Source of the DNA: Desulfobacterales bacterium
GTDB lineage: Bacteria; Desulfobacterota; Syntrophobacteria; B119-G9
Length of the DNA stretch: 6,310 bases
Direction of reading: 5' to 3'
NCBI GenBank assembly: GCA_026992215.1
Contig: JALXAI010000240.1
Coordinates: forward strand, 1 to 6,310
The first letter of the stretch is position 1. Each line of letters starts with the position of its first letter. This document shows, piece after piece, positions 1 through 4,475 of this stretch. The position numbers were made by a program, and so were the translations under genes. The notes beneath the pieces were generated by a model that had not been told where the DNA came from, ran no database searches, and saw only the letters and a program-made list of their open reading frames with translations.

Positions 1-1055
1 ATATAACCATAACCGCCAAGAACCTGAACCGCTTCTGTTGTTACCCACATGGCAACGTCGCTACAAAAACACTTGGACATCGAGCTAAGCCTGATCTGGC
101 TCGGGGTTAACCTGCTCATGTCTTTCGGAAGTTCCTGGAATACCGCGCAAGTTTTATACAGCAGCTGGCGCGCCGCTTCAATTTTCATGGCCATGTCAGC
201 CAGCTTGAAACCAACTCCCTGATGATTGATAATTTGAGTTCCGAACGCCTCTCTATCCTTGGCGTAATTCACAGCGTACTCCATGGCACCGGCGGCTATT
301 CCAAGAGCCTGCGCGGCCACCGCTGGCCTGGAAAAGTCCAGGGTTTTCATCATCACGTGAAACCCCTGGCCGTCTTCTCCAAGCAGGTTGCTAGCGGGTA
401 TGCGGCAATCTTCAAAAACCAACTCCACCGTATTAGACCACCTGATTCCCATCTTATTTTCCTCTTTTCCCACCGAAAAACCAGGTGTACCCTTTTCCAC
501 GATAAACACACCTGCATTTTTATGCATCGGTTTTTCCTGGTCAGTGACGGCATAAACTGTGAGCACGTCAGCGACCCCACCATTTGTGATAAAAGTTTTG
601 GTTCCGTTTATGACGTAGGTGTCACCATCTTTTACGGCTCTGCACCTGAGTCTCGCAACGTCAGACCCAGCTACCGGTTCCGTGAGCGCAAAAGCGGCCA
701 GAAATTCTCCTGACGCAAGCTTTGGGAGATACTTCTTCTTTTGATCATCGTTACCGGCAAGCATAATCGGCAAAGATCCCAGTTCCTGGTCTGCGATAAG
801 AAGACCGCAAGCGGCATCTACCCTGGATAATTCTTCGACGGCTATGGCAAGAGCCAGCATTCCGGCTCCCGACCCTCCGTATGCTTCCGGAAAATCAATG
901 CCGTAAAGACCGTTTTCCCTCAAAAGTTCAACCATCTCCCAGGAAAACTCTCCTTTTTCATCCCTTTCCGTCGCCCCGGGAGCCACCTTCTCCCTTGCCA
1001 GCCTATTTACCATGTCTCTCAATAACCTTTGTTCTTCATTGAGCTCATATTGCAT
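1..1055 (-). CDS. Acyl-CoA dehydrogenase, 3' end cut by window edge
   Basis: FAD-dependent acyl-CoA dehydrogenase, which oxidises acyl-CoA to trans-2-enoyl-CoA and passes electrons to ETF. It is a cytoplasmic step of beta-oxidation or, in reverse, butyrate formation. The window encodes 351 residues; the family usually has about 380, so roughly 30 C-terminal residues lie beyond base 1. Visible family marks are the N-terminal helical domain (LNEEQRLLRDMV, residues 5-16), FPEAYGGSG (55-63), the flavin-binding signature ALTEPVAGSD (123-132), FITNGG (155-160), FEDCRIPASNLLGEDGQGF (214-232), R269/FG (271-272), and QVLGGYGY (344-351) at the cut. The catalytic glutamate of butyryl-/medium-chain type enzymes normally follows GGYGY by some 15-20 residues, so it cannot be checked here. 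The start at 1055 is set by a perfect AGGAGG (complement of 1062-1067) 6 nt upstream. The gene lies 177 bp downstream of the hydroxyacyl-CoA dehydrogenase gene and is probably co-transcribed with it. Substrate chain length cannot be read from the sequence; butyryl-CoA (bcd-like) is plausible from the neighbour. Confidence 0.95.
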   Translation of the reverse strand, partial: MQYELNEEQRLLRDMVNRLAREKVAPGATERDEKGEFSWEMVELLRENGLYGIDFPEAYGGSGAGMLALAIAVEELSRVDAACGLLIADQELGSLPIMLAGNDDQKKKYLPKLASGEFLAAFALTEPVAGSDVARLRCRAVKDGDTYVINGTKTFITNGGVADVLTVYAVTDQEKPMHKNAGVFIVEKGTPGFSVGKEENKMGIRWSNTVELVFEDCRIPASNLLGEDGQGFHVMMKTLDFSRPAVAAQALGIAAGAMEYAVNYAKDREAFGTQIINHQGVGFKLADMAMKIEAARQLLYKTCAVFQELPKDMSRLTPSQIRLSSMSKCFCSDVAMWVTTEAVQVLGGYGY

Positions 1056-1106
1056 ATCTCTCCTCCTCATCACACTGGATCAAGCCTGGCAACAGACCCC
1101 AACTTA

Positions 1107-1134
1107 TACTCCGGCAGGCTGCCCCGCCGGAGTA
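1107..1134 (-). other. GC-rich intergenic hairpin between hbd and the acyl-CoA dehydrogenase gene
   Basis: A perfect 9-bp inverted repeat, TACTCCGGC (1107-1115) and GCCGGAGTA (1126-1134), encloses a 10-nt loop. In the transcribed (minus) direction no T-run follows, so it is not a canonical intrinsic terminator. It sits 52 bp upstream of the acyl-CoA dehydrogenase start codon. It could be an mRNA-processing or stabilising hairpin that tunes the two operon genes differently, or a weak attenuator. The structure is seen directly; the function is inference. Confidence 0.5.
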
Positions 1135-1176
1135 AAACAGGACTGCAGCACGGTGTCCATCAATTCCCGCCTGAAA

Positions 1177-1190
1177 AACTTTTAAAAGTT
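1177..1190. other. Perfect 14-bp AT-rich palindrome (AACTTTTAAAAGTT)
   Basis: AACTTTTAAAAGTT is its own reverse complement and lies in the 177-bp gap between hbd and the acyl-CoA dehydrogenase gene, 43 bp after the hbd stop codon. Its symmetry and AT-richness suit a protein-binding site or a promoter-proximal element. It does not resemble the palindrome upstream of tetR, so the TetR protein of this cluster is not the obvious ligand. No function is assigned. Confidence 0.35.
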
Positions 1191-1232
1191 ATAGGGTTTC
1201 GAAGCCAGAGGCATATCCTTCCAGGAACCTCG

Positions 1233-2090
1233 CTACCTGGAGTAATCATAGAAGCCCCGTCCACTTTTTCTTCCGAGATAACCGGCGCGAACCATCTTTC
1301 TTAACAGCGGCGCCGGCCTGTACTTGTCTTCTCCCAGTTCCTTGTGCAGGCCATCGAGTACGAGTAAAAGGGTGTCAAGTCCCACGAGGTCAGCCAGAGC
1401 CAGCGGGCCAATGGGATGATTTGCGCCAAGCACCATCGCCTTGTCGATATCTTCAGCAGACGCGATTCCCTCCGAATAGACAAATATGGCCTCGTTTATC
1501 ATCGGGCAAAGAATCCTGTTTACAGCAAACCCGGGAGCTTCCGCCACCTCGATGGGAGTCTTCCCCGCCCTCTTTACCACTTCTTTCGCGATTTCAAAAG
1601 TTTCATCAGACGTCAGAAATCCACGGATAATCTCGACAAGCTTCATCACCGGTACCGGATTAAAAAAATGCGTACCTATCACTTTATCGGGACGACCCGT
1701 TACGGAAGCAATCTCCGTGATGGAAAGACCCGAAGTATTGGTCGCAAGAATCGCCTCGCTTTTACATAACTCATCAAGCTCTTTGAAAACCTCCTTCTTT
1801 ACGTCCATTACCTCGACCACGGCCTCAACAACCATGTCCACGTTATCCGTGGCTTCCTTCATATCCGTTGTCCCCTTGATGCGGCCAAGGATAGCTTTTG
1901 CTTCGTCCGCGCTCATTTTTCCCTTTGAAACCGCTCTATCCAGGTTCATCTTGATCGCAGAAAGCCCCTTCTGCACAAAACGATCTTCGATGTCTCTCAT
2001 GTTCACATCGTATCCTGCCGTCGCCAATACCTGCGCTATCCCTGAACCCATGATTCCAGCACCTAAAACGCAAACCTTTTTGATCTCCAT
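1233..2090 (-). CDS. hbd: 3-hydroxyacyl-CoA (3-hydroxybutyryl-CoA) dehydrogenase
   Basis: NAD(P)-dependent enzyme interconverting 3-hydroxyacyl-CoA and 3-ketoacyl-CoA, cytoplasmic, in beta-oxidation or the acetyl-CoA to butyryl-CoA route. The 285-residue protein is a complete stand-alone dehydrogenase, close to the usual length of about 282. The Rossmann domain begins with VCVLGAGIMGSGIA (GxGxxG at G10, G12, G15), with acidic D33 after strand 2 for the ribose. Catalytic-site residues known from human HAD (Ser137, His158, Glu170, Asn208) map with identical spacing to S120 (TNTSGLS), H141 (GTHFFNPVPVMKLVEI), E153 and N191 (APGFAVNRIL). The C-terminal helical domain ends in GYLGRKSGRGFYDYSR. The start at 2090 has a perfect AGGAGG (complement of 2096-2101) 5 nt upstream. 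tetR lies upstream and an acyl-CoA dehydrogenase gene downstream, all in one direction. The bacterial Hbd/PaaH/FadB2 group is clear. Butyryl versus longer-chain preference and NADH versus NADPH use are not certain, so the symbol is used in its general sense. Confidence 0.96.
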   Translation of the reverse strand: MEIKKVCVLGAGIMGSGIAQVLATAGYDVNMRDIEDRFVQKGLSAIKMNLDRAVSKGKMSADEAKAILGRIKGTTDMKEATDNVDMVVEAVVEVMDVKKEVFKELDELCKSEAILATNTSGLSITEIASVTGRPDKVIGTHFFNPVPVMKLVEIIRGFLTSDETFEIAKEVVKRAGKTPIEVAEAPGFAVNRILCPMINEAIFVYSEGIASAEDIDKAMVLGANHPIGPLALADLVGLDTLLLVLDGLHKELGEDKYRPAPLLRKMVRAGYLGRKSGRGFYDYSR

Positions 2091-2109
2091 CGCTACCTCC
2101 TTTATTATT

Positions 2110-2115
2110 CTTATA
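2110..2115 (-). promoter_or_regulatory. Possible -10 element for hbd
   Basis: The minus strand reads TATAAG here, within an AT-rich run, five of six matches to TATAAT and about 20 bp upstream of the hbd start. A start site about 7 nt further on would leave a short leader just containing the AGGAGG. No good -35 hexamer lies 16-18 bp upstream, so this would be a weak or activator-dependent promoter. Otherwise hbd is simply read through from tetR. Confidence 0.25.
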
Positions 2116-2221
2116 TAAAAATGGTCGTAGCAGGACGGGAAAACAAATGACCTTCTGCGACAGCGTCAACAGCTTCACCACCTGCTACCTCTTACCCGGA
2201 AAATTCTTACCCTGCCTGCGA

Positions 2222-2251
2222 GTTCCCGGTAGTACAATGTTCGCGGGAACA
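2222..2251. promoter_or_regulatory. Inverted repeats in the tetR-hbd gap; possible second operator or hairpin
   Basis: Two overlapping inverted repeats lie 19 bp after the tetR stop codon: GTTCCCG (2222-2228) with CGGGAAC (2244-2250), 7 bp and perfect, and TGTTC (2238-2242) with GAACA (2247-2251). The spacer of the first contains GTACAATGT (2232-2240), a 9-mer also found inside the tetR operator candidate (2884-2892). As RNA the 7-bp stem lacks a T-tract, so a standard terminator is unlikely. It could be a second TetR binding site controlling hbd or a transcript hairpin; the sequence alone does not decide. Confidence 0.4.
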
Positions 2252-2269
2252 ACTATGTTCAGGTCTTCT

Positions 2270-2866
2270 CTACCATTTATCCAGAATGGAAAGAAATCCG
2301 TAAGCAAGCCTGCGAATGCTGACTTCTCCTTCGCGAAGCAACCCCTGGACCGCAATACCCTGCGATGCTCCAATAAAGGCGATGGCCGCCGCCCTGGGGT
2401 CTTTCACGGTAGGATGAGCTTCAAAGACACGTTCCATTGAATTTACAAAGTCTTCGTAAACATCCTTGAGGCGTTTTTCAGTTTCTTTACGACTACCGGC
2501 AAATTCGGTGGCCAGAGAAGCAAGACAGATAGTCGCTTCGGGTTGCCGCTCGAAGTGCTCACACATTAGATTCACGATATCCTCAATTGCACAAAATCCC
2601 GAATCTGATACTCTTTCAAGGTGTTCCGAATAAAGTTTTATGCCTCGTTGAAGCCGTTCGATTACGGCATTTAACAGGGCTTCCTTGGTCGGGAAATAGT
2701 GGAAAAGAGCCCCTGAAGTCAACCCGACCGCGGCGCAGATATCCGATATGGTTGTCTTGTGATATCCCTGTCTGGCAAAGAGCTTGGTCGCCTCGAAAAG
2801 AATGCGATTTCTGGTTTTCTGTGCCCTTTCTTTCCTTGATAGATTATTTGTCAGCCGCATTCTCAT
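2270..2866 (-). CDS. TetR/AcrR-family transcriptional regulator
   Basis: One-component repressor of 198 residues, a typical TetR-family length. The N-terminal DNA-binding domain spans about residues 12-64: RNRILFEATKLFARQGYHKT (19-38), then the helix-turn-helix TTISDICAAVGLTSGALFHYF (38-58) with the hallmark YF..KEALL after it. Residues 70-198 form the divergent all-helical ligand and dimer domain, with a TetR_C-like LASLATEFAG segment (115-124). By position upstream of hydroxyacyl-CoA and acyl-CoA dehydrogenase genes, a FadR-like acyl-CoA-sensing repressor is a reasonable inference; the ligand cannot be read from the sequence. Two ATGs two codons apart (2866 and 2860) can serve as start, and neither has a Shine-Dalgarno sequence, unlike the other genes with a visible leader. 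A 29-bp imperfect palindrome begins at the first base of the upstream ATG, suggesting autoregulation. The stop is TAG at 2270-2272. Confidence 0.93.
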   Translation of the reverse strand: MRMRLTNNLSRKERAQKTRNRILFEATKLFARQGYHKTTISDICAAVGLTSGALFHYFPTKEALLNAVIERLQRGIKLYSEHLERVSDSGFCAIEDIVNLMCEHFERQPEATICLASLATEFAGSRKETEKRLKDVYEDFVNSMERVFEAHPTVKDPRAAAIAFIGASQGIAVQGLLREGEVSIRRLAYGFLSILDKW

Positions 2867-2894
2867 TACATATCACATACTATGTACAATGTAA
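2866..2894. promoter_or_regulatory. Candidate TetR autoregulatory operator (29-bp imperfect palindrome)
   Basis: The arms are TTACATATCACATA (2866-2879) and TATGTACAATGTAA (2881-2894) around a single central C at 2880. Eleven of the fourteen base pairs are symmetric (TTACAT and ACATA match; the middle three do not). Size and location, directly at the tetR start codon, fit TetR-family operators. A weak promoter could overlap it: TTTACA (complement of 2890-2895) and TATGTA (complement of 2867-2872), 17 bp apart. A bound repressor would then block its own transcription. The symmetry is seen directly; the binding is inferred. Confidence 0.65.
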
Positions 2895-2912
2895 ATGGGA
2901 AAATTGCACCCC

Positions 2913-2961
2913 AAAATGCCGAATACCCGGCACGAAAATACCGGAGCCCGAAATCGGTATT
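2913..2961 (-). terminator. Tandem hairpins with T-tracts downstream of the secreted-protein gene
   Basis: Read on the minus strand, two stem-loops follow the stop codon of the 235-residue gene. The first pairs AATACCG (2937-2943) with CGGTATT (2955-2961), 7 bp with an 11-nt loop, and runs into TTTT (complement of 2935-2938). The second pairs TGCCG (2917-2921) with CGGCA (2928-2932), 5 bp with a 6-nt loop, and is followed by TTTT (complement of 2913-2916). Each is modest, but as a pair in a 112-bp gap they are a credible intrinsic terminator separating the secreted-protein transcript from tetR. Confidence 0.5.
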
Positions 2962-2978
2962 AACGGAAAACCGCTATC

Positions 2979-3686
2979 TTAATGCAATCCCCCGCACATG
3001 TAACGTTTAGCACGGAAAATTTTCTCGCGCGGGCTATTCATCAGCACATCATCACTGAGCGTGCCGATTTCTCCAAGGTTGCCACTCTGAGAGTGTTTTC
3101 CAACAACACCAGCACCACCGTTGCTATCTATCTGGCCAATAACGCCAACCGAGAGATCAGCCGTCGGCATGCCCGACACAGCGGTACCGTGTTGTCCATT
3201 GTTGCTCACCCAGAAGGCCGCTTGACTCGAGGTATACGAACCACTGTAAGGCAGTGTTAGTCCGCCCTCGTTATCAATGCCGTCAGCAAAGCCGGCAAGA
3301 TCCACTCCATCCACATCTCCATCGGGCTCCGAATCGCAACCGATATTGTATTCCGCCTCAGTATCCGTGAAGCCAAACGTTGCTGTAAAAGATCCCAGAT
3401 CACCGCACGCAATCATCGCTTCCAGCGTGTACCAGTACCCTGGATAAAGGTCATAGTTAAATGAATACGGTGGATCGGCGGGATCCATCAATGGTGATGA
3501 TTGACCGATGGTTCCGGTGGTGTTGAAATTCGCTGATCCCATTGGTCCGCCACCTCCGGAAAAAACGGAAGTCGGAACGGCATAGCTCTTGCTAGCACTT
3601 CCCCCTGCGTGGGATGAGCCCGCTGCAAAGAACAAATAGCATACCACAAGCAGAAGGATACAGGATAATCTCCCTGCTTTTTCCAT
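2979..3686 (-). CDS. Secreted protein with dockerin-like Ca loop and GVxG repeats
   Basis: Exported protein of 235 residues with no assigned activity. Residues 1-27 are a Sec signal peptide: K3/R6, a hydrophobic core ILLLVVCYLFF, and SHA before the likely cut at A27. Residues 33-88 (YAVPTSVFSGGGGPMGSANF ... GTIGQSSP ... LYPGYWYTLE) match a pattern known from many uncharacterised secreted bacterial proteins. Residues 118-129 (DSEPDGDVDGVD) fit a dockerin/EF-hand Ca loop, with ligands at D118, E120, D122, D126 and D129; only one such loop is present, whereas true dockerins have two. C94 and C117 could form a disulfide. The C-terminus has GVIG, GVVG and GEIG at exact 12-residue spacing (181, 193, 205), like repeats of beta-structured fibre heads. 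AGGAGG (complement of 3693-3698) 6 nt upstream sets the start. A surface or extracellular role is inferred. The gene has its own long upstream region and a downstream hairpin pair, so it is probably monocistronic. Confidence 0.85.
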   Translation of the reverse strand: MEKAGRLSCILLLVVCYLFFAAGSSHAGGSASKSYAVPTSVFSGGGGPMGSANFNTTGTIGQSSPLMDPADPPYSFNYDLYPGYWYTLEAMIACGDLGSFTATFGFTDTEAEYNIGCDSEPDGDVDGVDLAGFADGIDNEGGLTLPYSGSYTSSQAAFWVSNNGQHGTAVSGMPTADLSVGVIGQIDSNGGAGVVGKHSQSGNLGEIGTLSDDVLMNSPREKIFRAKRYMCGGLH

Positions 3687-3798
3687 AATTCACCTCCTTT
3701 GTCTGAAATCCCTGCGCGGAATCTTAAAAAGGCAAGAACACGAAAGCCGAAGGGTATGGGAAGCCGATTGTCATGATACAAACAGAAGCTTATTTTCG

Positions 3799-3887
3799 TC
3801 TCGACATACGAGCTGCAACGGGGTCCCTCACCTGTGTTTTCCCTTCTTGAGACACAGCGCTTTTCATATCATCAGTACCGATGATAT
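3799..3887 (-). other. Cluster of three stem-loops upstream of the 235-residue gene
   Basis: In minus-strand order the elements are: ATATCATC (3866-3873) with GATGATAT (3880-3887), 8 bp perfect with a 6-nt centre that itself contains GTAC; CTGTGT (3832-3837) with ACACAG (3852-3857), 6 bp with a 14-nt loop; and CTCG with CGAG around ATGTC-like 5-nt loop sequence (about 3799-3811). Together they could be a structured 5' leader of the secreted-protein mRNA, or the first could be a protein-binding palindrome. I do not recognise a named riboswitch class on this strand. Confidence 0.35.
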
Positions 3888-4269
3888 TTGTATCTTCAGG
3901 ACCTGAAACTTGTTTATTACAGCTGAAGAATCAAAGCCTGAACTACTTCGTTATGTCACATTTCGCAGAGACTGATAAGTACGGATGGTGCAGAAAATGA
4001 GAGAAAAGATACCTCGACGCGCCTGGATCCCCCTCTGAGGCCTCGTCCTGTGGGAGCAACGGGTGTCTCTGCCGAATGAAGGTGATGTTGAAACCCCGCA
4101 CCTTTCAGCCGGGTTCCACAATCTATTTCGCTCCTCCTCCCTTAATACTTAATTTTCTGGCACAAAAAAGACAACTGCCAAGCACATTTTATAACTGATG
4201 TTTGTGCGAGCCAGCATGAATTTTATCTGCCTCACAGATGTTTACCTTCAATCGTGCCGGATCCGGCTC

Positions 4270-4390
4270 GGAGTGACGGAGAAAAGAGTTTCTTCTATTC
4301 TCTTTGTATACGCAAAGCCATGACCCTAAGTTAGTGTGTACTTCAAATTGTTTTCCATCATTAACTTCATGGTTAGCACGTCATTACCGA
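4270..4390 (+). ncRNA. GEMM-I (c-di-GMP-I)-like RNA segment, 5' part atypical
   Basis: The plus strand carries ACGCAAAGCCA (4310-4320), the conserved core of the GEMM-I aptamer. It is followed in GEMM order by TGAC (4321-4324), CCTAAG (4325-4330, the 5' strand of a tetraloop receptor), an upper stem TTAGTG/CATTAA (one G-U), CATGG (4368-4372, versus usual TATGG), TTAGC, GTCA (4380-4383) pairing with TGAC, and TTACCGA (4384-4390). Thus the P2 arm and 3' end follow the class, with a compensating basal stem. The P1 arm does not: the expected GCAAACC strand and GNRA loop are absent, and instead AAAGAG (4283-4288) pairs with CTCTTT (4300-4305) around an 11-nt loop. No plus-strand gene follows; the RNA would run into the antisense of the 609-residue gene. 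It could be a decayed or divergent aptamer or a coincidence. The consensus is recalled, not searched. Confidence 0.35.
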
Positions 4391-4475
4391 AAGCTCATTT
4401 TCATTCATAAACAATGCTTTTTTCCGGCTTTCTTTTTATGCTGACTTAAGCCGTGCCGCAGACTGACACGCGTCT

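Larger units (their letters stand above)
3687..4475. other. 789-bp intergenic region without a supportable gene
   Basis: Neither strand shows an open frame with both a ribosome-binding site and protein-like composition. A GGGAGGAGGAG purine run on the minus strand (near 4132-4143) resembles a Shine-Dalgarno, but only a GTG frame that stops after four codons or an unconvincing TTG frame of about 55 codons follows. The region holds several inverted repeats: 3799-3811, 3832-3857, 3866-3887, 4079-4104 (AAGGTG/CACCTT) and 4225-4239 (ATCTG/CAGAT). It also has a perfect 12-bp palindrome GCCGGATCCGGC (4256-4267) and the riboswitch-like segment listed separately. No clear promoter for the 235-residue gene was found. 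No clear intrinsic terminator follows the 609-residue gene. Confidence 0.6.

Noticed and set aside
222..713. 163-codon plus-strand open frame and a 76-codon minus-strand frame (353-583)
   Set aside because: Both overlap the acyl-CoA dehydrogenase coding frame, which is uninterrupted from 1055 to the window edge and carries the family motifs.
1486..2118. 210-codon plus-strand open frame opposite hbd
   Set aside because: It is wholly antisense to a clear hydroxyacyl-CoA dehydrogenase gene with all catalytic residues, has no ribosome-binding site, and its Ser/Ile-rich translation is typical of an antisense shadow.
2185..2373. Small minus-strand frame spanning the tetR 3' end and the tetR-hbd gap
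   Set aside because: No ribosome-binding site, and most of it is an alternative frame of tetR.
3488..3781. 97-codon minus-strand frame overlapping the start of the secreted-protein gene
   Set aside because: It lies out of frame with the signal-peptide gene that has a perfect AGGAGG, lacks its own site, and reads like non-coding sequence.
3960..4140. Purine-rich GGGAGGAGGAG followed by a possible TTG-initiated minus-strand frame of about 55 codons
   Set aside because: The spacing to the TTG is poor, the translation is Arg/Ser/Thr-rich without recognisable features, and the nearby GTG frame stops at once.
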